Shown here piece after piece: positions 18,245-26,817 of a stretch of DNA of 64,000 bases. Numbering within the stretch: the stretch's first letter is position 1; each line of letters opens with the position of its first letter. The DNA lies in assembly GCF_021390395.1 (NCBI RefSeq), contig NZ_JAJUWT010000001.1, positions 310,001-374,000 of the forward strand. The letters run 5' to 3'. A program made the translations under genes and the position numbers. This DNA comes from Saccharothrix sp. S26 (GTDB lineage Bacteria > Actinomycetota > Actinomycetes > Mycobacteriales > Pseudonocardiaceae). The notes under the pieces are model-generated. The model did no database searches. It saw nothing but the letters and a program-made list of their open reading frames with translations, and had not been told where the DNA came from.

Positions 18245-18840
18245 GGCAGCGGGTGGTCCTCCCAGCCGGCGGGCAGCACGGGCACCGGCCAGGCCGGGTC
18301 CGGCTCCCACGCGCCCCACGCCGGGTCCCACCACGTGGTGCCGTCGGTCAGCATCGCCTCGACCTCCTCGGCGGTGCGCCGGATCCGCTCGGCCTCGGCG
18401 TGGTCGTACTTGCCGTCGGCGACCATCTCCTCGAACTCGTCGCGGTCCAGCTCGCGCCAGTCGCCGTCGACCGGCACCCAGAAGTCGAGCGCGTGGTCGA
18501 GCGTGTCGAAGCCGAGGGCGGTGCGGCGGAACGGGGCCTGGAGGTTGAGGTAGAAGCCCGCGAACCGGCGCTGGTCGCCCTCCCAGTACAGGTCGACCGA
18601 GTAGGCGTCACCGGGGCGGTGCAGCTGGAGCTTGCCGATGCCCTTCCAGTGCGTGCGGCCCAGCTCCTGCCAGTGGTGGGTGCGCGGGTGCGGGTGGAAG
18701 CCGAACCCGGTGCCCGGCGCGGTGTAGACGACCAGCAGGTCGGGCCCGTCCCGCACCACCCGGGTCGGGGTCACCACCCACGGCCTGCCGTGCAGCACCT
18801 CGCGGCGCAACGCCACGTCCCCTGGCCGGAAGTACCCCAT
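18241..18840 (-). CDS. DUF402 domain protein (FomD-like phosphohydrolase family)
   Basis: 199 residues. The DUF402 barrel is visible with YSVDLYWEGDQRRFAGFYLNLQAPFRRT and the acidic pair region DLYWEGD/LDFWVPVDGDW, which binds metal in this family; relatives include the nucleotide hydrolase FomD. The C-terminal 60 residues are acidic and Trp/Pro-rich. The substrate here is unknown. ATG at 18840 with TAGCCT 6 nt upstream, a leaderless arrangement; no ribosome-binding site. It forms an operon with the downstream uridine-kinase-like gene, coupled through a 4-bp overlap. Confidence 0.75.
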   Translation of the reverse strand: MGYFRPGDVALRREVLHGRPWVVTPTRVVRDGPDLLVVYTAPGTGFGFHPHPRTHHWQELGRTHWKGIGKLQLHRPGDAYSVDLYWEGDQRRFAGFYLNLQAPFRRTALGFDTLDHALDFWVPVDGDWRELDRDEFEEMVADGKYDHAEAERIRRTAEEVEAMLTDGTTWWDPAWGAWEPDPAWPVPVLPAGWEDHPLP

Positions 18841-18849
18841 GCGATCAGG

Positions 18850-20262
18850 CTAGATGAGCGCCCGCCGCAGCCTGGCCGCCGCCACCTCGCGGCGCGGGTC
18901 GGTGCGGGGCAGCAGCGCGACCAGGCGTTCCAGCACCGTGACGTCCTCCGCCACCAGCCCGAACGCCCACAGCGCCTCGACGTCACCCCGGTCCAGCACG
19001 CCCCGCCGCAGCGCCGCCGACAGGTCCTCCCGCTCCTCGCGCACCACCGGCGCCTCGGACCGGGGGAGCAGCTCGCCCCGGTACGCCGCCGCGGCGGCGC
19101 CCACCTCGCCGGCGCACAAGGCGTCACGCACCGCCAGGAAGTCACCGCGCACGTCCGCCGACAGCCGGTACGGCCTGGTCAGCAGCACCGCGCCCAGCTG
19201 CGCCCGCAGCCGGTGCAGCTCGGCCCGCACGGTGGTCGGGTTGCCGCGCTCCCCGTACAGGTGCAGCGCCAACCGCTCGGCGGTCAGCCCGCGCGGGTGC
19301 AGCGCCAACGCGGTCAGCAGCTCCGCGTGCCGCAACGACAGCGGCAGAGGCCGCCCGTCCAGCGAGCCCTTCGCGTCGCCCAGGAACCGCAGCGCCAGCA
19401 CGGGTCTTCGCACGCCCGGTCGTGGCACCCGCAGCAGGTACCCCTCGTCCACCTGCTCCAGGACCGCTTCCCGCCCGTCGGCCAGCCGCACGCTCCCGCC
19501 GCTCACGTCCACCCGCGAGGTCAGCAGGCCGTGCGGTTCGGCGGCCAGCACCCGGCCGCTCGGGTCCAGCACCGCGCCCGGTTCGCCGCGCAAGCCGATC
19601 AGGTGCCGCGCGCTCACCGACCGCAGCCGTTCGTCCCGGGCCGCCAGGCCCGCCCGCAACCGGCCCTCCGCCAACCGCGCCGCCGCCGACACCAGCGCCA
19701 CCAACGCCGGGTGCGTGCTGGTCAACGGCCCGCTGACGTCCACGACGCCGATCGTGCGGCCGGTGTCCGGGTCGCGCACGGGGCTCGCCGTGCACGTCCA
19801 CCCGTGGTAGGTGCGCACGAGGTGCTCGGCGGAGTGCACGGTCACCGGCCCGCCCACGGCCAGCGCGGTGCCCATCGCGTTCGTGCCGATCGCGTCCTCG
19901 GCCCAGCACGCGCCCTCGGTCAACCGCACCCGTTCGGCCAGGCCGCGCACCGAACGCGAACCCTCGCACCACAGCACGGTGCCGTCCGCGTCGGTGACGA
20001 TCATGACGTGCTGCGCCTCGTCGGCGATCCCGAGCAGCGTCTCGCGCAACACCGGCAGCGCGGCCGCGAGCGGGTGCGCGGCCCGCCGTTCGGCCACCTC
20101 GTCCGGGCCCAGCACCACCGGCGCCTCGTGCCGGTCCGGGTCGATCCGCGCGGCCAGCGACCGGCGCCACGACTGGACGATCAGCTCACGCGTGCCTCGC
20201 ACCCGCTCCCCGCTCAACACCACCTCGCGCAGGTGCGCGAGCCGTCGCGGGTCCGGTTGCAT
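18850..20262 (-). CDS. GAF-domain regulator (AcoR-like sensor, no AAA+ domain), probable aldehyde/alcohol regulator
   Basis: 470 residues. The N-terminus has the LIVQSWRRSLAARIDPDR leader of AcoR-type regulators. The GAF domain at about 80-210 has EGACWAEDAIGTNAMGTAL and RTIGVVDVSGP. Classical AcoR would continue with a sigma-54 AAA+ domain; here it is replaced by a DNA-binding winged-helix-like region with RHAELLTALALHPRGLT and PTTVRAELHRLRAQLG (about 340-400). This architecture is frequent in actinomycetes beside exaC-type aldehyde dehydrogenases, and the divergent neighbour is one. ATG at 20262 with GGGAGG 5 nt upstream. The effector is unknown. Confidence 0.8.
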   Translation of the reverse strand: MQPDPRRLAHLREVVLSGERVRGTRELIVQSWRRSLAARIDPDRHEAPVVLGPDEVAERRAAHPLAAALPVLRETLLGIADEAQHVMIVTDADGTVLWCEGSRSVRGLAERVRLTEGACWAEDAIGTNAMGTALAVGGPVTVHSAEHLVRTYHGWTCTASPVRDPDTGRTIGVVDVSGPLTSTHPALVALVSAAARLAEGRLRAGLAARDERLRSVSARHLIGLRGEPGAVLDPSGRVLAAEPHGLLTSRVDVSGGSVRLADGREAVLEQVDEGYLLRVPRPGVRRPVLALRFLGDAKGSLDGRPLPLSLRHAELLTALALHPRGLTAERLALHLYGERGNPTTVRAELHRLRAQLGAVLLTRPYRLSADVRGDFLAVRDALCAGEVGAAAAAYRGELLPRSEAPVVREEREDLSAALRRGVLDRGDVEALWAFGLVAEDVTVLERLVALLPRTDPRREVAAARLRRALI

Positions 20263-20402
20263 GGGCGCCTCCCGGACCAGGATGACCCGCCGCCGCCGGT
20301 CCCGGCAAGCGAAACGCTGAGCCGTTCGGGTGCAACGCGACTGCAACGTTGTGACGCCGACGCTGCTGCCCACCACCAACGCGAGGACGCGGGAGACGAG
20401 AC

Positions 20403-21803
20403 ATGGCCAGGTACGCGGCGCCGGGCGCGCAGGGCAGCGTGGTGTCGTACCGGGACCGGTACGACCACTTCATCGGCGGCGAGTACGTGCCACCCGCCAG
20501 GGGCGGCTACTTCGCCGACCGCACCCCGGTCACCGGCGAGGTGTTCACCGAGGTGGCCCGGGGCACGGCCGAGGACGTGGACCGGGCGTTGGACGCCGCG
20601 CACGGCGCCGCCCGCCGGTGGGGCCGCACGACGCCCGCCGAACGGGCGACCGTGCTCACCGAGATCGCCGACCGGGTCGAGGACCACCTCGAAGCCCTCG
20701 CCGTGGCCGAGACCTGGGAGAACGGCAAGCCGATCCGCGAGGCGCTGGCCGCCGACCTGCCGCGGGCGGTGGACCACTTCCGCTACTTCGCGAGCGTGAT
20801 CCGGGCCCAGGAGGGCCGCATCTCCCAGCTCGGCGAGGACCTGGTGGCCCACCACGTCCCGGAGCCGCTCGGCGTGGTCGGCCAGGTCATCCCCTGGAAC
20901 CACCCGCTGCTCATGGCCACCTGGAAGCTCGCACCCGCGCTGGCGGCGGGCAACGCCGTCGTGCTCAAGCCCGCCGAGCAGACGCCCGCGTCGATCCACG
21001 TGCTGATGGGCCTGATCGCCGACCTGCTGCCGCCCGGCGTGGTCAACGTGGTCAACGGCTTCGGCGCGGAGGCGGGCATGCTGCTGGCCGCGAGCCACCG
21101 CGCGGCGAGGGTGCCGGCCGCACCGAAGCCGGGCGGCAAGAGCGCGGTCCTGTTCTTCGCCGACGTGGCGCAGCGGCGTGACGCGTTCTACGACAAGGCG
21201 CTGGAGGGCTTCACCGCGTTCACCTTCGGCCAGGGCGAGGGCTCCACGTGCGCCCTGCTCCAGAGCCCGGTCCACGACGAGTTCCTCGCCGACGCCGTCC
21301 AGCGCACCAAGGAGGTCCGGCAGGGCCACCCGCTCGACCCGGAGACCGTGATCGGCGCCCGGATCAGCCGCGAGCAGGTGGACCAGGTACTGGCCCACCT
21401 GGAGATGGGCAGGCGCGAGGGCGCACGGGTGGTGTGCGGGGGCGAACGCGCCGACCTCGGCGGCGAGCTGTCCGGCGGGTACTACGTCACGCCGACGATC
21501 CTGGAATGCGACCACGAGATGCGGGTCTTCCGGGAGGAGGTCTTCGGCCCGGTGGTGTCGGTGACCCGGTTCGACGACTTCGCCAACGCGGTGAAGACGG
21601 TCAACGACACGCCGTGCGGCGTCGGCGCGGGCGTGTGGTCGCGCGACGGTGGCCTGGCCTACCGCGCGGGCCGCGAGATCCAGGCGTCCCGGGTGTGGGT
21701 GAACAACCACCACGCCCACCCGCGGTCCGGCATCGGCCGGGAGGACCACCGGGTCGCGCTCGACCGCTACCAGCGGACCAAGGACCTGCTGGTCGGGTTC
21801 TGA
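20403..21803 (+). CDS. ExaC-like aldehyde dehydrogenase lacking catalytic segments (probable pseudoenzyme)
   Basis: 466 residues against about 506 for ExaC/acetaldehyde dehydrogenase II. The N-terminal half is well conserved (VIPWNHPL with catalytic Asn, VLKPAEQTP). At residues 236-246 the sequence jumps from RAARVP to KPGGKS. About 25 residues that normally hold the FTGxT NAD loop and the catalytic Glu (ELGGKS) are missing. The nucleophile Cys283 survives in EGSTC, but the usual PSR after it is gone. Near residues 434-447 about 9-10 residues including the FGGYK loop are absent. All gaps keep frame. Activity as an aldehyde dehydrogenase is doubtful. It is divergent from the GAF regulator; no DUF779 partner gene follows. 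Confidence 0.8.
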   Translation: MARYAAPGAQGSVVSYRDRYDHFIGGEYVPPARGGYFADRTPVTGEVFTEVARGTAEDVDRALDAAHGAARRWGRTTPAERATVLTEIADRVEDHLEALAVAETWENGKPIREALAADLPRAVDHFRYFASVIRAQEGRISQLGEDLVAHHVPEPLGVVGQVIPWNHPLLMATWKLAPALAAGNAVVLKPAEQTPASIHVLMGLIADLLPPGVVNVVNGFGAEAGMLLAASHRAARVPAAPKPGGKSAVLFFADVAQRRDAFYDKALEGFTAFTFGQGEGSTCALLQSPVHDEFLADAVQRTKEVRQGHPLDPETVIGARISREQVDQVLAHLEMGRREGARVVCGGERADLGGELSGGYYVTPTILECDHEMRVFREEVFGPVVSVTRFDDFANAVKTVNDTPCGVGAGVWSRDGGLAYRAGREIQASRVWVNNHHAHPRSGIGREDHRVALDRYQRTKDLLVGF

Positions 21804-21808
21804 GCCGG

Positions 21809-21840
21809 AAGGGGGGAGCCGGTGCCACGGCTCCCCCCTT
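21809..21840. terminator. Bidirectional hairpin terminator
   Basis: Perfect 13-bp stem AAGGGGGGAGCCG / CGGCTCCCCCCTT around a 6-nt loop (21822-21827). It lies between the convergent aldehyde dehydrogenase (stop 21803) and GH20 (stop 21846) genes, so it can serve both. Confidence 0.9.
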
Positions 21841-21845
21841 CGCAC

Positions 21846-23435
21846 TCACTTCTTCCAGGGCACCTGCGGCGAGGCGTAGTAGTTCACGCCCATCACGTCC
21901 CACCGGTCGGCCTGCGCGGCCAGCCGGACCTTGAACTTCTCCCAGTCGTGCGTCGACCACGGAGACCAGCCCAGCTCCGCGATCGCGGGCAGTCGCGGGA
22001 ACGCCAGGTACTCCAGGTCCGCGGTGTTGGTGATGGTCTCGCTCCACAGCGGCGCCTCGACCCCGCGCACCGCCTTCGCCGGCAGGCCCTCCACGTACGC
22101 GCCGGGGTTCCAGTCGTACGCGTCCTGCACGTCGGTGTACCCGGCCCAGCTCAACCCGAGCTTGGTGTCGGCGTCGTACTTCATGTCCAGGTACGCCTTG
22201 GTCGCGGGCGACAGCACGATCTCGCTGCCGCGCGCGGCCGCCTCGACCATGTCCGGCGCGACCGTCTTCGTGCCCCAGAACTGCGGCACCGCCGACACCG
22301 GCGGACCGGCCTTGACGAACTCGTGCCAGCCGGTCGCGGTCTTGCCGTGCTTGGCCACCAGCGGCAGCACCTTGTCCATGAACAGGTCGAAGTCCGGGTC
22401 GGTGGTGGCGTGGGCCTCGTCGCCGCCGATGTGGAGGTACTCGCCCGGCGTCAACGCGGCCACCTCGCGCAGCACGTCGTCCACGAACTTGTAGGTGATG
22501 TCCTTGTTGATGCACAGGGAGCTGAAGCCGACCTCGATGCCGGTGTAGAGCGGCGGCGCGACGCCGTCGCAGTTCAGCTCCGGGTACGACGCCAGCGCGG
22601 CGTTGGTGTGGCCCGGCATGTCGATCTCCGGGATCACGGTGATGTGCCGTGCGGCGGCGTAGGCCACGAGGTCCTTGTACTGCTCCTGCGTGTAGTAGCC
22701 GCCGGGGCCGCCGCCGACCTCCGTGCTGCCGCCGTGCGCGGTGAGGTTGGGCCAGCTCTTGATCTCCAGCCGCCAGCCCTGGTCGTCGGTCAGGTGCAGG
22801 TGCAGCCGGTTGATCTTGTAGAGCGCGAGCTGGTCGACGTACCGCTTCACCTCGTCGACGGAGAAGAAGTGCCGCGCCACGTCGAGCATCGCGCCGCGGT
22901 GGGCGTACCGGGGGTAGTCCAGGACCCGCCCGCCCGGAGCGGTCCACGGCCCGCGCTGCTTGGTCTTCGCCTCGACCTTCGCGGGCAGGATCTGCCGGAA
23001 CGTCTGCACGCCCGCGAACAGGCCGGCGGCCGTGCGCGCCCGGATCAGCACGCCCCGCTCGGTCACGTCGAGCTGGTAGCCCTCCGCGCCCACGCGGGGG
23101 TCCGCGCCGACGAGCAGCAGCGAGATGTGCCGCCCGGACGCGCCGGGCACGACCGGCAGCCGGTAGCCCGTGGACGGGCGCAGCACGCCCGCCAGGTACT
23201 CGCCGACCTGCCGGGCCCCGGCCGAGCCGGGCTGGGTGAGGATCCTGGTGTCGGCGCTGAGCGTGAACGTCACGCCGGGCCGTGCTGTGACAGTGACGGG
23301 AGCGGGCACGATCTGCTGCAACGGCGTCTCCGGAGCTGCTTGGGCGGGAACCGCCGAGCCCACCGCGCTGACGAGCACCAGCGCGGCGAGCGCTCGACCG
23401 AACCCGCGCCGTCCGGCGCCTTCTCTGAGAAGCAC
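21846..23435 (-). CDS. Secreted GH20 beta-N-acetylhexosaminidase
   Basis: 529 residues. Sec signal peptide with cleavage after AQA (about residue 33). The GH20b alpha/beta domain (about 40-165) precedes a TIM barrel (about 170-490). The catalytic pair is Asp339-Glu340 in HIGGDEAHA; DVARHFF and HLTDDQGW are the usual barrel motifs. It removes terminal GlcNAc/GalNAc from chito-oligosaccharides or glycoconjugates outside the cell by substrate-assisted catalysis. GTG start at 23435 with AGGAGG upstream. A DasR-like site and a good promoter lie 50-90 bp upstream. With the GH19-like gene at 61.7 kb it suggests chitin use. Confidence 0.93.
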   Translation of the reverse strand: MLLREGAGRRGFGRALAALVLVSAVGSAVPAQAAPETPLQQIVPAPVTVTARPGVTFTLSADTRILTQPGSAGARQVGEYLAGVLRPSTGYRLPVVPGASGRHISLLLVGADPRVGAEGYQLDVTERGVLIRARTAAGLFAGVQTFRQILPAKVEAKTKQRGPWTAPGGRVLDYPRYAHRGAMLDVARHFFSVDEVKRYVDQLALYKINRLHLHLTDDQGWRLEIKSWPNLTAHGGSTEVGGGPGGYYTQEQYKDLVAYAAARHITVIPEIDMPGHTNAALASYPELNCDGVAPPLYTGIEVGFSSLCINKDITYKFVDDVLREVAALTPGEYLHIGGDEAHATTDPDFDLFMDKVLPLVAKHGKTATGWHEFVKAGPPVSAVPQFWGTKTVAPDMVEAAARGSEIVLSPATKAYLDMKYDADTKLGLSWAGYTDVQDAYDWNPGAYVEGLPAKAVRGVEAPLWSETITNTADLEYLAFPRLPAIAELGWSPWSTHDWEKFKVRLAAQADRWDVMGVNYYASPQVPWKK

Positions 23436-23481
23436 TGACGTCCTCCTGGCCGGCGTGGATCACCGAGCGGCGGCTCAGGCC

Positions 23482-23523
23482 ACCGTTTCAGCCGGGCCAG
23501 GAGGTGTCAAGGTCCAGACCAAT
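23482..23523 (-). promoter_or_regulatory. GH20 promoter with DasR-like (dre) operator
   Basis: On the minus strand TTGGTCTGGACCTT (23509-23522) resembles the DasR responsive element ACTGGTCTAGACCAGT, with one mismatch in the GGTC-N2-GACC core surroundings. It overlaps the -35 TTGACA (23505-23510). A 17-nt spacer then leads to AACGGT (23482-23487), a weak -10. DasR, a GntR-family sensor of GlcNAc-phosphates, controls hexosaminidases in Streptomyces. Control of this gene is inferred. Confidence 0.65.
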
Positions 23524-25007
23524 CACCGCAGCTTCGGCTTGCCGAGACGACGCCACACCTCGGGGAACCGGTCCTCCACGCGGTGCGCCGCCGCGGTCTC
23601 CAAGCCGTGCAGCAGGCCGAACGTGAAGCCGTTCTCCCCGTCCAGCTGCGCCTTCGCGCCCAGCTCGCGCAGCACCGGCCGCGCCACAACGCCGTCCTGG
23701 TGCTCGCCCAGCAGCTCCTGCACCGCCTTGACCCGCTTGCGGTAAGCCTTGGCCCGCTTGCCGAACTGCGGCTCGGACACCTCCACCGCGTACCGCAACC
23801 GCTTGGCGGCCTTGCGCGCCTCGTGCAGCGCGGTGTCGTCGTGGGCGCCCTCGGCCCGCTTCCGCAGCCTGCGGTAGGTCTTGTCGACCAGCGCCGGGAG
23901 CACCTTCGCGGCCTTCTCGTGCGCCACCGGCGTGAACGGCGGGTCGGTGATCAGCGCGTCGATCGCGTCCAGCAGGGCGAAGTACCGCTCGCTGTCCAAC
24001 GCCGCCACGGCCGCCTCGTGCGCGGCCGCCTCCAGCGGCGCGAAGTGCCGGGTCAACCGGGCCTTCACGGGCCCGAGCACCAGCTCGTCGTCGAGCCGCC
24101 CGACCGCGTGCTCGAACCGCGCCCGCAACACCTCCAGGTCGCGGGCCTCGCCGAGCACGCCCGCGAGCCACTTCAGCTCCTCGGTCAACCAGCGCGTCTC
24201 GTCGCGTTCCACCACCGTGCCGAACGCCTGCAACGCGCTGCGCATCCGCCGCGTCGCCACCCGCATCTGGTGCACGGCGTCGTCCTCGCCCCGGCGCACG
24301 CGCGGGTCCTGGTGCTTCACCGCGTCGGCCTGCTCGCGCAGGTACGCCAGCACCACGTCACCGGCGGACTTGCCGGAGGTGGTCGACGTCGTCGTGGCGG
24401 CCACCCGCCCGCCCAGCAGGCGGGTCAGCTTCGCCGACGACGCGGACCGCGTGATGCCGGAGCTCGTCAGCCGTTCCTCCACCCGGTCCAGCAGCGCGAC
24501 GTCACCGCGCTCGCCCAGCTCCACCTCGATCTCGCGCCACGAGTCGACCGCCGAGTCGTCCACCAGCGCCTGCCCGGACACCAGGTCCTCGACCACCTCG
24601 GTGAGCAGGCGGCCCTTGTCGTCCACCAGTTGCCAGCGCTGCCGCGTGGTCTGGATGCGGGCCACCGGCGCCAGCTCGTGGCCGCGCGCGTGCACCTGCA
24701 CCAGCGAACCCAGCTCCTTCGGCGGCTGCTCGGCCGCGCGACCGGGCGGCAACCGCACCTCTTCGCGCGTGTCCACGCCCACCGGCAGCTTCAGGTGCCA
24801 GCCCGCGTCGTCACCGCCCGTGCGGCGGCGCAACGTCAACCCGGCTCGGGCGAGCCTCAGGTCGGCGGTGTCGTAGTAGACCGCCTCCAGGCGTTGCTCC
24901 TCGGGTCCCGCCACGGCGGCCACGCCGGGCAGGTCGGCCAGGTCCGGCAGCGCGGCGCCACCGGGGGCCTCGTACTTGCGTTCCGTCTCGTGCACCGACC
25001 TCGACAT
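23523..25007 (-). CDS. CYTH-CHAD domain protein
   Basis: 494 residues. The N-terminal CYTH (triphosphate tunnel metalloenzyme) domain starts with ETERK (7-11), the diagnostic ExExK motif, and continues to about 200. The C-terminal CHAD helical domain (about 215-494) has the conserved His/Arg helices HQMRVATRRMRSAL and LHEARKAAKRLRYAVEV, which bind polyphosphate. Such fusions act on or bind inorganic polyphosphate or triphosphate; the precise reaction is not settled. ATG at 25007 with TATGCC 6 nt upstream (leaderless). The frame to 25049 has no support. No phosphate genes are adjacent. Confidence 0.9.
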   Translation of the reverse strand: MSRSVHETERKYEAPGGAALPDLADLPGVAAVAGPEEQRLEAVYYDTADLRLARAGLTLRRRTGGDDAGWHLKLPVGVDTREEVRLPPGRAAEQPPKELGSLVQVHARGHELAPVARIQTTRQRWQLVDDKGRLLTEVVEDLVSGQALVDDSAVDSWREIEVELGERGDVALLDRVEERLTSSGITRSASSAKLTRLLGGRVAATTTSTTSGKSAGDVVLAYLREQADAVKHQDPRVRRGEDDAVHQMRVATRRMRSALQAFGTVVERDETRWLTEELKWLAGVLGEARDLEVLRARFEHAVGRLDDELVLGPVKARLTRHFAPLEAAAHEAAVAALDSERYFALLDAIDALITDPPFTPVAHEKAAKVLPALVDKTYRRLRKRAEGAHDDTALHEARKAAKRLRYAVEVSEPQFGKRAKAYRKRVKAVQELLGEHQDGVVARPVLRELGAKAQLDGENGFTFGLLHGLETAAAHRVEDRFPEVWRRLGKPKLR

Positions 25008-25156
25008 GCACAAGGCATACACCGTTTGGGCGGAGTTCAGGCATGTCACCGTGCGTGATCACCCGTTAACCAGGCCGGGGGTTTGTGTCGGCCCGTACGC
25101 GTGGTTTTCCGGTTTCGTCCCTGGACGGGCCTCCCCGGTGCGGTTGGCTGGATCGC

Positions 25157-25948
25157 GTGCCCACTGAGAAGGAACGGCTCGACGAGGTCGAGCCGACCGT
25201 CGCTGATCTCGTCGCCACCACCCAGGCGCTGACGGCCGAGCTCGGTCGGGTGAGCGCCCGCCTGCTCGTCCTCGAACGCAGGCTGTCCGGTGCCGGGTCG
25301 GGTCCGGACGAGGACCTCGACTCGACCGAGGGCATCACCGAGACCGTGGACGCGCTGCGCGCCGCGTGGGACGCCGAGCAGGACCTGCTGGCCGACTCCG
25401 TCCGCGCCGACCTGCGGGCCGAGGTCGCCGAGTACGAGTCGATGAAGCAGCAGCGGGACGCCGGCCTGGCCAAGCTGTCCGCGGGCCGGATGCCGCGCTT
25501 CGAGCGTGACGCGTTGCAGCACGAGGTGCAGAACCTGGAGTGGCGGGTCAACGCGCAGGAGGCCGGCGCGATGGCCGCCGCCCAACGGCTGGCCGCCGAC
25601 CAGTTGGCCGCCGAGGAACCGTGGCGCGCCGAGGCCGTCGTGGCGGGGGAGAAGGCCCGCCAGGAGATCCTCGACATCGCCCGCCGCCGCCTCGACCGCG
25701 CCCTGGCCGCCGACACCCGCCTGCCGCTGTGGTTCCGCGTCGGCCTGGGCGAGATCACCAGCCCGGACCCGTCCCGCTGGGTCGAAGCCGCCGTCGCGCT
25801 GGTCGCCTACCGCCTCGAGTACGGCGTCACGGACCCGATCTCACCGCTGGGCGAGGTGCCCTCGGCCACCTCCGGCTTCGCCGCCTGGGTCCGCCGCGCC
25901 GAAGCGCACACCGACATCGTGGACCAGCTGGAATCCCTGCGCCCCTGA
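25157..25948 (+). CDS. Coiled-coil protein, function unknown
   Basis: 263 residues. The N-terminus (about 1-40) and middle (about 75-160) are strongly heptad-patterned and charged (VATTQALTAELGRVSARLLVLERRL; LQHEVQNLEWRVNAQEAGAMAAAQRLAADQL). From about 165 on it looks like a small globular domain (LPLWFRVGLGEITSPDPSRWVEAAVALVAYRLEYG). No signal peptide or membrane segment. I do not recognise the family. GTG 25157 was chosen as the first start after the divergent promoter; an extension to 25085 exists but is Arg/Pro-biased. It stands alone between divergent CYTH-CHAD and convergent HNH genes. Confidence 0.6.
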   Translation: MPTEKERLDEVEPTVADLVATTQALTAELGRVSARLLVLERRLSGAGSGPDEDLDSTEGITETVDALRAAWDAEQDLLADSVRADLRAEVAEYESMKQQRDAGLAKLSAGRMPRFERDALQHEVQNLEWRVNAQEAGAMAAAQRLAADQLAAEEPWRAEAVVAGEKARQEILDIARRRLDRALAADTRLPLWFRVGLGEITSPDPSRWVEAAVALVAYRLEYGVTDPISPLGEVPSATSGFAAWVRRAEAHTDIVDQLESLRP

Positions 25949-26063
25949 CCCGCTCGCGAGTTGTCCACAGCCCACCTCCACCGCCGCGATCCCGTCGGTC
26001 CCTCGTGGCAGGATCAAAATCGGGGATCCCCCGAGCGGGGACCCCTGCGCAGCGTCGGCGCGG

Positions 26064-26726
26064 TCAGCAGGTCTTGAGCATCGCGGCCAACGCGTCGCGT
26101 TCCGCCTGGTCCACGGTCAGCGCGTACAGCGTCTTCACCGACACCACGGCCCGCGCGTACGTGCACCAGTACGACTGCGCCGGCGGCTTCCACTTGGCCG
26201 CGTCCTGGTCTCCCTTGGCCCGGTTGGTGCTCGCCGTCACCGCGATCAGCTGCAACCCGCCGAGGTCGTTGGCGAACTTCTCCCGCTGCTCGTCGGTCCA
26301 CTTGTCCGCGCCCGAGCGCCACGCCTCGGCCAGCGCCACCGTGTGGTCGATGTCCAGCTTGCCCGGGTCGGTCACCACGACGCCGTCGTACGCGCTCGTC
26401 CACGACCCCGAGAGGATCTTGCAGCCGTCACCGGTCCGCATCTCCGCGCCCTGCCGCTGCAACACGACGTCCCGCGTGTCGCACCCGTCGCCCTGGCCGC
26501 TCCAGTGCGGGAACCGGTCGCGGCTGTAGCCCGCCATCTTGCCTTCGGGGGCGACGGTCAACGCCGCCAACTGCGCCGCCGGGTCGTCACCGGGTGCGGC
26601 CGGGCCTGTCGGCGGGGCCGCGGTGGACGTGGTGTTCGGCGTCAGGACGTCGGTCCCACAGCCGGCGATGATCATGAAGATCACCAGGACACCGCTGACC
26701 ACCGCCGCCGACCGCTTGCCGCTCAT
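26064..26726 (-). CDS. Secreted lipoprotein HNH endonuclease (DUF1524/GmrSD C-terminal-like)
   Basis: 220 residues. Lipoprotein signal with lipobox IIAGC (Cys at about 23), then a Thr/Pro linker. The mature domain belongs to the HNH family found in extracellular actinomycete nucleases: the metal motif is DIDHTVALAEAWRSGA (about 125-140), followed by NDLGGLQLIAVTASTNRAKGD (the N and H region) and a Trp/Tyr-rich end. Likely a surface-anchored non-specific nuclease that degrades environmental DNA. ATG at 26726 with weak ribosome-binding sequence GGGGGC. A short hairpin-like GGGGATCCCC/GGGGACCCC region lies between its stop and the coiled-coil gene. Confidence 0.85.
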   Translation of the reverse strand: MSGKRSAAVVSGVLVIFMIIAGCGTDVLTPNTTSTAAPPTGPAAPGDDPAAQLAALTVAPEGKMAGYSRDRFPHWSGQGDGCDTRDVVLQRQGAEMRTGDGCKILSGSWTSAYDGVVVTDPGKLDIDHTVALAEAWRSGADKWTDEQREKFANDLGGLQLIAVTASTNRAKGDQDAAKWKPPAQSYWCTYARAVVSVKTLYALTVDQAERDALAAMLKTC

Positions 26727-26817
26727 GCCCCCATGATCAGCGATGATCGCCTCGACCGGAACACCGGGGCGATATCAATCCCGAATCGCCGTTGGCGCGC
26801 AACGATTCCGCCGCGCC

